DNA of 64,000 bases from Stutzerimonas stutzeri (lineage in GTDB: Bacteria; Pseudomonadota; Gammaproteobacteria; Pseudomonadales; Pseudomonadaceae). The notes beneath the pieces were generated by a model. It did no database searches and had not been told where the DNA came from. It saw only the letters and a list, made by a program, of their open reading frames with translations. Positions 50,917-57,545 of the stretch are shown one piece after another. The stretch covers positions 201,582 through 265,581 of the forward strand of contig NZ_CP046903.1 of the NCBI RefSeq assembly GCF_009789555.1. Reading direction: 5' to 3'. Each line of letters starts with the position of its first letter. Within the stretch, counting starts at the first letter, position 1. Position numbers and translations under genes: made by a program.

Positions 50917-51898
50917 TCAAGACATGGCGATAATGTAGAAGCCGTTCGCGTTGCTTTTGACACTATTGGCAGGCTTAATTACCAGAGATTCGGGAAACTC
51001 AGAGCGAGCATATTCTTCGTAAATCGAGGCGCCACCGCCTCCCAAAATCACGCAGTCGATTGCGCGACCACGAAGAAAACGAAGAGATTGTTTGATTTCA
51101 CCTAACACCGCAGGAATAACACGATCAGCTGCGCGCTTTAAATAAACGTCCAACTCAACCTTGCGGCCGAACATCAGGATGTAAGACCGGCCGGACTGTA
51201 GCGCATGCTCGATCTTTTCAACACCCGGAATGCCACCTTGTTCCAAGCCAATCTCTTCGTTGCAAGCCTGAAGTAGAACGCTCATTGCTTTAACGCTACT
51301 AGAGCTTGACTGCGCAACCAGTTCACGGTGATCAAATAGAACCCAATCCACACTGAAGAACGTCGGGATCAAGAACGAGCGAAACAGACTCCTCTACAAC
51401 ATCCGCACTATCTGATGTGCAATAAATATCGGTAAGGGTGCCGATTGGCTGTGCAACAACTACGACGGATTTGACTGTGACTTCGCGTTTTGAACTGATG
51501 CGGTGAGTACCAGTCATTGTTTCAACGAGCGCTTTAACATAGCTCTCATCTCGTGCTTGAGTGACCGGCAATCCAGTTACAAGCACGTCGATTACATCTC
51601 CACTACCTGCTGCATGTAGCAGAGATGCTTTAAACAGGGCCTGATAGGCCTCAGAACTGGTGTAATCCTCGTGTAGCTCTCGGCCTTCCTGGACCCTTCC
51701 AGGGGCAGCGAATGCAACCCAAGGCTCGCCATTTACATCAACCAGGACCTCGCCGGCCCGCAGACCTGAATCACCGGGGATAGAGGCCAGCGGTGCAGCC
51801 TGAGACGGCCTTACGAAGGATTCCGATTGCCCTACGCCGTCACCAAAGGTGCCAATTGTGTTGCTGTAACCGATATCCAGGCCCAAGAAGGTACTCAT
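50917..51898 (-). pseudogene. parM: ParM/StbA-like actin segregation protein, frameshifted
   Basis: Two frames together give a full ParM-type protein of ~326 residues. The first (51898 back to ~51360) has FLGLDIGYSNT (phosphate-1), VLVTGLPVTQARD and VVVVAQPIGTLTDIY. It ends its match at LVLDP and would stop at 51332 after a foreign tail. The second (from 51372) continues FFSVDWVLFDHRELVAQS, then CVILGGGGASIYEEY (adenosine motif) and an end at FYIIAMS. One extra base in the CCCGACG stretch (51358-51366) explains it. It could be a real mutation, a sequence error or, less likely, recoding. Without this gene active segregation would be lost. Confidence 0.75.
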
Positions 51899-52087
51899 GA
51901 CTCTCTCCAGAGGTAGTGCCCGTTATGCATTGGGGCAAAGTTATGTGCTTGGCGATGCCGTAGCGGAGCCGTAATGGCAACAAGGTTGCTAATTTGTCGC
52001 CTGCGAAGGGTCGAAGCGACAGATCGTTGCCAGCATGGCAGCCGATTGGCCACGGAGAGAGATTATCGAGACTAAAAACCCGCCTGT

Positions 52088-52152
52088 GCGGGCTAAAGGT
52101 ACAAGAATCTTGTAGGTTTAGCCCGCCTAACCGCTCAGTGGTCTGCCATGCT
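52088..52152 (+). promoter_or_regulatory. Activator-type promoter, site j (mobI-like gene), within a 39-bp dyad
   Basis: GCGGGCTAAA-ggt-ACAAG-AAT-CTTGT-agg-TTTAGCCCGC (52088-52126). The 22-nt motif is 52101-52122, the -10-like CATGCT is at 52147, and the ATG is 55 nt after the motif. The region 51899-52087 upstream shows only short hairpins. Confidence 0.75.
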
Positions 52153-52176
52153 TCTGAAAATTTTACGGTACCTGGC

Positions 52177-52713
52177 ATGAGTCCCAAGAAGCTGCGCATC
52201 GATCACCCGCTGGATGAGCAATACCAAGCCCTTTATGAGATGGCGCTGGCTGTAGCTGAGGGGTACCTAGCCCATGCCAACTGGTTGATTGCGCGGTCTG
52301 GTGACCGAGATCTGCATACGCACCTGCTCATCTCTGTGCGGATCAGAACGCCGGGGTGCTGGTCGGCTACCTGGGCAAAGAAGGTCGATATTAAGGACAC
52401 GAGCTTATCCCGCGCCGTGGGGGCCAAATTGCGGCCAACTGGCCTGGCAACAGCGGGGCGATCCGTGACCATCGATTTACCTAAAGGAGCGGGTTTCAGC
52501 TACAAACCCAGCACCTTCAAGTCATTGCCCAAGGAGGTCAGAGAGGCCGCAATGCACCACGAACGTCTTCTCGCCGACCTTCGCAAAGCTGCCCACGAAA
52601 ACAGGGCGCTGTGTCGCACGATGAACAACTCAATAGCAAGGTCCAAGAAGGCTCTGGAAGCTTGCGAAGCAGCGTTATCAGCAGGTGAAAGTCTCAGAGA
52701 GGCATTCAGCTAG
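52177..52713 (+). CDS. mobI: MobI-like oriT accessory protein (putative)
   Basis: 178 residues. A pattern I associate with MobI: a helical start (DEQYQALYEMALAVAEGYL), ISVRIRTPGCWSATWAKK, then PKGAGFSYKPSTFKSLPKEV and a C-terminal helix (EREAAMHHERLLADLRK-like) reaching the end. MobI is needed with MOB_H TraI in SXT and IncC and its gene borders oriT. Here too the gene has the activator site j in front and a repeat array behind. No good ribosome binding site; the ATG is the first in frame after the promoter apart from a GTG near 52138. Family call from memory. Confidence 0.5.
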   Translation: MSPKKLRIDHPLDEQYQALYEMALAVAEGYLAHANWLIARSGDRDLHTHLLISVRIRTPGCWSATWAKKVDIKDTSLSRAVGAKLRPTGLATAGRSVTIDLPKGAGFSYKPSTFKSLPKEVREAAMHHERLLADLRKAAHENRALCRTMNNSIARSKKALEACEAALSAGESLREAFS

Positions 52714-52715
52714 TA

Positions 52716-53012
52716 AAAGCCAGTAATGACGGGGCTTCCAGCGACTTTCCACGCTCAGTTTCCACTCTTAAAGACCAGAATTTCCACCTTCGCTGCTGAG
52801 GGTGGAAAGTGAAAGCCTCCTTAGCCATGGGTGGAAACTGTGAAAGCCAGTAATGACGCGGGTTCCAGTGACTTTCCACGCTCAGTTTCCACTCTTGAAG
52901 ATCAGAATTTCCACCAACGCTGCTGAGGGTGGAAAGTGAAAGCCTCCTTAGCCATGGGTGGAAACTGTGAAAGCCAGTAATGACGCGGGTTCCAGTGACT
53001 TTCCACCTTCCA
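52716..53012. repeat. 127-bp tandem repeats with inverted TTTCCAC elements (candidate oriT)
   Basis: The sequence AAAGCCAGTAATGACG starts units at 52716, 52843 and 52970 (period 127; the third is cut short near 53012). Each full unit holds TTTCCAC-GCTCAG-TTTCCAC, AGAATTTCCACC, then GGTGGAAAGTGAAAGCC and GGTGGAAACTGTGAAAGCC: at least five copies of TTTCCAC/GTGGAAA in both directions. No open frame fits. Next to a MobI-like gene, oriT is the first guess; iterons of a replication origin or a partition site are alternatives. Confidence 0.6.
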
Positions 53013-53060
53013 GCAACCAGGCATTATCACTTTCCAGCTACGGCGGAAAAACTGGGGTTC

Positions 53061-53207
53061 ATGCCGTATAAATCTACAACGACTGTTCGTTTTCAGAAAA
53101 AGCGGGGGAGTCTGTGTCGCGTAGCGGATGTAGCCGATGCCAGGGAGGCAGTGGGCAGTTGGGACTGCCGCGAGAGGTGTGAAGATGGTACCACCGGGAG
53201 TGACTGA
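53061..53207 (+). CDS. Possible small basic protein, 48 aa
   Basis: MPYKSTTTVRFQKKRGSLC, basic at first, then acidic with a few cysteines. GGGG lies 3 nt before the ATG. It starts right after the repeat array and ends 15 nt before the next gene. Support is only position and the open frame. Confidence 0.3.
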   Translation: MPYKSTTTVRFQKKRGSLCRVADVADAREAVGSWDCRERCEDGTTGSD

Positions 53208-53222
53208 GGCGGGTGTTTTCTG

Positions 53223-53402
53223 ATGGTGCTGGAGCTATTGGTAGGGAGCGTTTTCGCTCTGGGGGCAGGTGTCGGGGTAGCGGTCGGTACTAGGAAGATC
53301 TGGTGCGATCTGCTGGCCGAACTGAGAGGCGACATCGCCAAGGTGCGAGCACTGCATGCCCGCCTGCTTGGTGATCATCCAGGGGGCAACGATGGGAGTT
53401 GA
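53223..53402 (+). CDS. Small membrane-anchored protein, 59 aa
   Basis: One hydrophobic N-terminal helix (LELLVGSVFALGAGVGVAVG), then a helical soluble part (DLLAELRGDIAKVRALHARL). It resembles small phage or plasmid anchored proteins but I recognise no family. It overlaps the next gene by 11 nt in another frame. Confidence 0.45.
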   Translation: MVLELLVGSVFALGAGVGVAVGTRKIWCDLLAELRGDIAKVRALHARLLGDHPGGNDGS

Positions 53403-53559
53403 GATTTCGCTGCTGCCGAGCTTCGGACTTTGGACCGATTCGCTCCATGGGTTTGTGCTGGCAGCTGGCATGGTGCTGACGCCGCTCACGGGTGTGGTCG
53501 TGTTGGCCCGCGTGTATCGGTATGCGCTGACGGCTTTGGTGTGGCTGCTAGGAAAGTGA
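53392..53559 (+). CDS. Small membrane protein, 55 aa
   Basis: MGVEISLLPSFGLWTDSLHG, then a long hydrophobic stretch (FVLAAGMVLTPLTGVVVLA) and a second short one (ALTALVWLLGK). Starts inside the end of the 59-aa gene; AGGGGGCAACG precedes the ATG. No family recognised. Confidence 0.45.
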   Translation: MGVEISLLPSFGLWTDSLHGFVLAAGMVLTPLTGVVVLARVYRYALTALVWLLGK

Positions 53560-53569
53560 GGGAGGCCGA

Positions 53570-53920
53570 TTGGAATTCAAAGAGATAAGGGCTGGCGAGT
53601 TCTGGCCACCGATCCTTCCGAACGGGAGGTTCTTCGCTCAGGCGCCTGAGTCAGGGGTGGTACAGCAGATCCTGGAGGTAACTAACACCGGGCTGGAGTG
53701 TGGGGGTGTGAGCTTTAACTGGGGGGACATTACCGGCTTCGCAATCCAAGGAGATCAGGCAGTGCTGCTCAGCCAGAAATACCCCTCTGGCGGTTTGAAG
53801 TTCATGGTTGGAACCTGCCATTACATCGGCAGCGGGTTATCGCCTCAGCAGTACGTCAACGGCTACCCGGTCGAGTATTGCCTGATGAATCGAGTGACGT
53901 TCGAGCAGCAGCGGCTTTAA
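53570..53920 (+). CDS. Hypothetical protein, 116 aa
   Basis: Begins at TTG (53570) 7 nt after GAGGGAGG; the open frame has no better start. Soluble, beta-rich: VQQILEVTNTGLECGGVSF, DITGFAIQGDQAVLLS. No family recognised. Confidence 0.5.
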   Translation: MEFKEIRAGEFWPPILPNGRFFAQAPESGVVQQILEVTNTGLECGGVSFNWGDITGFAIQGDQAVLLSQKYPSGGLKFMVGTCHYIGSGLSPQQYVNGYPVEYCLMNRVTFEQQRL

Positions 53921-53997
53921 CACTGTGTCGCGCAGCGGATATCCACGCTGTATGCGGGACATGGAAGGACAGTAAATATTTTCTTGGGGATGCGGTG

Positions 53998-54546
53998 ATG
54001 AATGAAGTGAGCACCAACGAGCGGAGCAAGCAGCTATCCGAGATGCGAAAGTATCTGTGGGAGATTAATGATTCCACCACGAACGGTCCACGCGAAGAGG
54101 CCATACGCTCCAAAGCATTAATCGTCGTCGGTGGAATTTATATCCTAGTGCTTTTCCTTGTGATCACTCTGAACGTCGAGCAATGGGGACTCCCCTCATG
54201 GGTGAATGGCATTAAACTATTGATATTGTTCTGTTATATATTGGCTGGGATCAATCTATCGAATTTCACTGCGCCTATAGAAAACTGGTGCGTTAAAACA
54301 TGCAATAGTAAGGGATGGTTCCAAGGCCCAACATGGAGCGACCTTCTGCGCGAGGCCTTTAATCGTTATCTACCGCTAAATAAAGAAGCTTACGAAGCGC
54401 TGAAAACCGACAGCGATAATGGCCGTCTCTCCGCAGGACGCATCAGGGAGTGGTTGGATGAAGAGCAAGTAGCGGTAATAGCAGCGCAAGTAATGGATGC
54501 CCGTAATGACAGTTCTCAAGTCCAGCTTTTCGATTCGAAGGCCTGA
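53998..54546 (+). CDS. Membrane protein, 182 aa
   Basis: After an N-terminal soluble helix come two membrane helices (ALIVVGGIYILVLFLVITL and GIKLLILFCYILAGINLS), then a soluble C-terminal half with a conserved-looking WSDLLREAFNRYLPL. ATG after GGGGATGCGGTG. AT-richer than its neighbours. Its stop shares a base with the next ATG. No family recognised. Confidence 0.6.
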   Translation: MNEVSTNERSKQLSEMRKYLWEINDSTTNGPREEAIRSKALIVVGGIYILVLFLVITLNVEQWGLPSWVNGIKLLILFCYILAGINLSNFTAPIENWCVKTCNSKGWFQGPTWSDLLREAFNRYLPLNKEAYEALKTDSDNGRLSAGRIREWLDEEQVAVIAAQVMDARNDSSQVQLFDSKA

Positions 54547-55010
54547 TGCAGATGATCGAGGGCAGCAGAAACCAAAAGAAAATGAATCTCTCAAGTTTTG
54601 AGCTACCTGCAAATAGTGACCGCTTCTGGCAGCAACTGTCTCAACTGGAGGGCGATTACCCGGCTGGCGCGAACCTGGTCGAAGCCATGTTCTGCTTTCA
54701 GCGCTGCTCCAAGCTGATTCCGCTGGTTGTTCGTTCAATCAACACAGTGCTTGCAGTTCATTCTGGATGCATGGGCCTAACTCGCAAGGATCGATGCGGC
54801 GAGTTCCTGCTTGCGTGTCGTGAAGCGTATGTGAGCATGATCGAGCAATTGCGAATTGCGAGCGATGTAGAGCGCGAGACGGTTTTACTTCTGCTCGAAG
54901 GACGGCCCGGAATACGTGCGGATTATTTCCGCTCGACACGTAACGCTGGTCCTGCAGAGCTGGCAGATATGGTTTTTGGCCTTGAGGAACTTCGTAATCG
55001 GCATGGCTGA
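54546..55010 (+). CDS. Hypothetical protein, 154 aa
   Basis: Helical, with several Cys (FCFQRCSKLI, GCMGLTRKDRCGEFLLACRE). Coupled to the membrane protein before it by a TGATG overlap; they may act together. The following 87 bases hold one of the TGTGTCGCG repeats. No family recognised. Confidence 0.55.
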   Translation: MQMIEGSRNQKKMNLSSFELPANSDRFWQQLSQLEGDYPAGANLVEAMFCFQRCSKLIPLVVRSINTVLAVHSGCMGLTRKDRCGEFLLACREAYVSMIEQLRIASDVERETVLLLLEGRPGIRADYFRSTRNAGPAELADMVFGLEELRNRHG

Positions 55011-55097
55011 TGTGGGCTTGGGATATCGCACAACCGCGCTTCACTGATCGCGCGTACTTAGATGGCGAACATGTGTCGCGAAGCGGAGGTTGTAGAA

Positions 55098-55811
55098 ATG
55101 TCGAGTGAAGTAGATCCAGAGAAGCGCAAACGAGCCCTGGACAAGATCAAGAAGTGTTTTGCGCTGGCCAAGTCGAGCAATGCCCACGAGGCAGAAGCGG
55201 CGATGCGGCAGGCTCAGAAGCTGATGGACAAGTTCAAGCTTGAGCTTGGCGATGTACATGCATCTCGGGCAGAAGAATTCACCCTGAAAGTCGGCAAGGG
55301 CAAGAGCATGCCGGCGCGCTGGGTGCGAATGCTCGCGGCGACAGTGGCGAAGGCCTTTGGCTGTATCAATCTGTACGGCTACGGTCGATCCGGGCAGACA
55401 CTGACCTTCATCGGTGATACCGGCACGTCCGAAATGGCGTCTTACGCCTACGAAGTGCTGGCTCGGCAGCTGACCGATTCACGCAGGAATTATCTTTCTG
55501 GATTTCAGTTCGCCAGCCCATCACACAAGCGCCGCGCCGGCGATCTGTACGCCGAGTCGTGGATCACCTCGGTAGCACGCCGGGTAGAGGAGTTCGCCGG
55601 AGTGTCCGAGGAGGTGGAGCGTGCCATCAGCGCCTACATGGGCAAACACCACCCGGATGTTCCGGTGGGCAAGATGAAGCGCCGCAAGGTGAGCCCGGAG
55701 GAATACGGGGCCTACCAGCAGGGGCTTGAGGATGGTGCCGGGGTTTCGCTGCACACCCCGATGGGACATGACCAGGTGGCCCAGATCGCACAACAGGCCA
55801 ACGGAGGTTGA
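55098..55811 (+). CDS. DUF2786 protein, 237 aa
   Basis: The N-terminal DUF2786 part is clear: KRALDKIKKCFALAKSSN, then AHEAEAAMRQAQKLMDKFKL. Next comes a second domain (~75-180: WVRMLAATVAKAFGCINLY) usual behind it in phage and plasmid proteins. The C-terminal 50 residues are basic. The ATG is 8 nt after GGAGG. Function of the family is unknown; common in prophages and conjugative elements. Confidence 0.8.
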   Translation: MSSEVDPEKRKRALDKIKKCFALAKSSNAHEAEAAMRQAQKLMDKFKLELGDVHASRAEEFTLKVGKGKSMPARWVRMLAATVAKAFGCINLYGYGRSGQTLTFIGDTGTSEMASYAYEVLARQLTDSRRNYLSGFQFASPSHKRRAGDLYAESWITSVARRVEEFAGVSEEVERAISAYMGKHHPDVPVGKMKRRKVSPEEYGAYQQGLEDGAGVSLHTPMGHDQVAQIAQQANGG

Positions 55812-55812
55812 A

Positions 55813-56310
55813 ATGAAAGGGCAGAGATTTGCGAACGCGCTCGTCGTGCCGCTGATGCTTGCGGGCGCTTTGAGCGGATGCAGCAGGGCGACGCTGCCGG
55901 ATGCATACGCTGCCGATGATGACTACCTGGATATCAGGATCGGTCACCGGCAATGGGCAGCGGCTCCCACGCCGGTACTGGCAAACATCATCGTGTGCGA
56001 AGGCCAGATCCGCTTCCACAACACCCTGCAGCCCGAGCCAGTGTGCGAGGCGAGCAGCAAGGGAGCAGGGCAGGTGAACTACGCGCCGGCTCGGTTCGTG
56101 CAGCTGACAGACTGGCTGGAGCAGAACGGCTACGGCCCTGCGAGCTTCATCCACATCGACGACGATCATGCCCTCTGGGTGAGCGTGCTGAAGGGCGAGG
56201 CACAAGACCTGAATGACGCCGATTACGAAGAGTTCTTCGGCCACAAGCCGGGCTATGAGTTTTCGGGTACCGGCCCTCTGACATCTGGCGCGATTCGTCC
56301 CGTGCGCTGA
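55813..56310 (+). CDS. Lipoprotein, 165 aa, unknown function
   Basis: Lipobox AGALSGCSR with the acylated Cys near residue 23. The mature part has two further Cys, so one disulfide is possible, and FVQLTDWLEQNGYGPASFIH. ATG after GGAGGTTGAA, 1 nt after the DUF2786 gene. No family recognised; a terminator follows. Confidence 0.7.
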   Translation: MKGQRFANALVVPLMLAGALSGCSRATLPDAYAADDDYLDIRIGHRQWAAAPTPVLANIIVCEGQIRFHNTLQPEPVCEASSKGAGQVNYAPARFVQLTDWLEQNGYGPASFIHIDDDHALWVSVLKGEAQDLNDADYEEFFGHKPGYEFSGTGPLTSGAIRPVR

Positions 56311-56334
56311 TGGCGTCTTCATGGACCCCAGAAA

Positions 56335-56359
56335 AGTCCCGCCTTGAGCGGGATTTTTT
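56335..56359 (+). terminator. Intrinsic terminator
   Basis: AGTCCCGC-cttga-GCGGGATTTTTT. Confidence 0.85.
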
Positions 56360-56370
56360 CTGCCTGCGGT

Positions 56371-56405
56371 TTATCCACGGAAAGCGTGGGCAACCTTGTG
56401 GATAA
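56371..56405. repeat. Inverted pair of DnaA-box-like sequences
   Basis: TTATCCACG (56371) faces TTGTGGATAA (56396, the reverse of TTATCCACAA). The 280 bases up to the next gene hold no other clear feature. They could be DnaA boxes of an origin, or chance. Confidence 0.35.
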
Positions 56406-56636
56406 CCTCAGGCAGGCGAGCAGATACCGAGGCGGCAGGGCGTGCTCAAGAAATGATCAGCCGGTTGGCTTGACTGACGACCAACGTCAGTAGATATTTT
56501 CTGCTGGCACTCCGGGTAGGTGCCGGCCGTCCACACGGGCAAAGCGAAAGCACTACCGACTTCACAGCAGACAACTACCGGCACCTTCGCAGGGTGCTCT
56601 TCAGTGGACACCGAGTAATCCCTTGGAGGTTTCCGT

Positions 56637-57266
56637 ATGCAAATGCACACCCCCCTTCTTGACCTTGAGCGCGCCAAGAAGCTCGCCAAGCAGGCCAAGC
56701 ACTCACACCCTGATCTGACCCATGCCCAGCGACTGGACGTGACCGCACGAGAGCACTTTGCCGTGCGCCACTACCATGAGCTGCGCAAGCGTGCATCTGA
56801 TGCGGTGGCTGCGCTGTGCGCAGGGTCTGGCAGTGGCACCGTCACCTGTTCGTTATGCGGACTTCAGTTCGCGCCGGATCTGGCAGAAGACCGGATCAGC
56901 CACGAGAAAAGGCACCTGGCATTCGAGGAGGCGCTTGTGGCCCTTGGCCGATTGCCTGCTGCGTACAACGAGCGTGAGCAAGCCAAGCGTGACGGCCGGC
57001 AGATGATCGACGACGCAAACTCGGCTGAGGAAGAGTTGGCCGGCGTGGAACGGCTGCTACAGGGCTGGTTTGATCGATCTCTGTCGGCAGCAATCGGCGG
57101 CGGGTACTGGAAGCGTCACCCCGCGTTCGGCGAGTACGCCGCAATGGTGCACCACCTAGTCCGGCCCCACCTGAACCTGGCCAAGGAGCTGTTCCTGGCC
57201 AAGTACGGCGACAAGCCAGGTCACATCGAGCAGGGTCAAAGCTACTGGTACCCACCGACTCGCTGA
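56637..57266 (+). CDS. Hypothetical protein with a C2H2-type zinc motif, 209 aa
   Basis: The middle holds CSLCGLQFAPDLAEDRISHE followed by KRH, giving C-x2-C ... H-x3-H, a single zinc-finger-like motif. Around it are helical parts (AKKLAKQAKHSHPDLTHAQR at the start, LVRPHLNLAKELFLAKYG at the end). ATG after GGAGGTTTCCGT. Perhaps a DNA-binding accessory protein of the element; no family recognised. Confidence 0.65.
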   Translation: MQMHTPLLDLERAKKLAKQAKHSHPDLTHAQRLDVTAREHFAVRHYHELRKRASDAVAALCAGSGSGTVTCSLCGLQFAPDLAEDRISHEKRHLAFEEALVALGRLPAAYNEREQAKRDGRQMIDDANSAEEELAGVERLLQGWFDRSLSAAIGGGYWKRHPAFGEYAAMVHHLVRPHLNLAKELFLAKYGDKPGHIEQGQSYWYPPTR

Positions 57267-57285
57267 TTGGCTTGGGTGTTCCGGT

Positions 57286-57327
57286 ATTCCTGTGATAATG
57301 GGCTCGAAACTGCCCTGTCACAGGAAT
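57286..57327. promoter_or_regulatory. Inverted repeat before xseB
   Basis: ATTCCTGTGA (57286) and TCACAGGAAT (57318), perfect 10-bp arms 22 nt apart, the second including the AGGA ribosome binding site of xseB. It may be an operator or an RNA stem that hides the site. Confidence 0.5.
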
Positions 57328-57332
57328 CCCCA

Positions 57333-57545
57333 ATGAGCCGAGACACCTACGAAGCGAACATCGCCTTCATCGAGCAGACCGTTAAGCGCCTGGAGCGCAA
57401 CGAGGTCAGCATTGACGAGCTGGAGTCACTAGCTCAGGAGTTCGCTAAGGCCCGTGCATTCTGCGCAGACCGGCTGTCGCGCATCGAGCAAGTTGTGCAG
57501 GCAACACTGGGTACCGAAGGGGAGCGGGGCATTGAGCGTGGCTGA
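57333..57545 (+). CDS. xseB: Exonuclease VII small subunit
   Basis: 70 residues; E. coli XseB is 80. NIAFIEQTVKRLERNEVSI, then ELESLAQEFAKARAFCADRL follow the family (two helices joined by LE-x-G-type turn, here LERNEVSIDE). It binds XseA and is overlapped by it, so the pair is made together. Exonuclease VII degrades single-stranded DNA from both ends. A copy on a mobile element is unusual and may be a divergent duplicate of the host pair. Confidence 0.85.
   Translation: MSRDTYEANIAFIEQTVKRLERNEVSIDELESLAQEFAKARAFCADRLSRIEQVVQATLGTEGERGIERG

Noticed and set aside
52774..52788. ACCAGAATTTCCACC inside the tandem repeats
   Set aside because: Only the left half matches the operator; it belongs to the TTTCCACC repeat.
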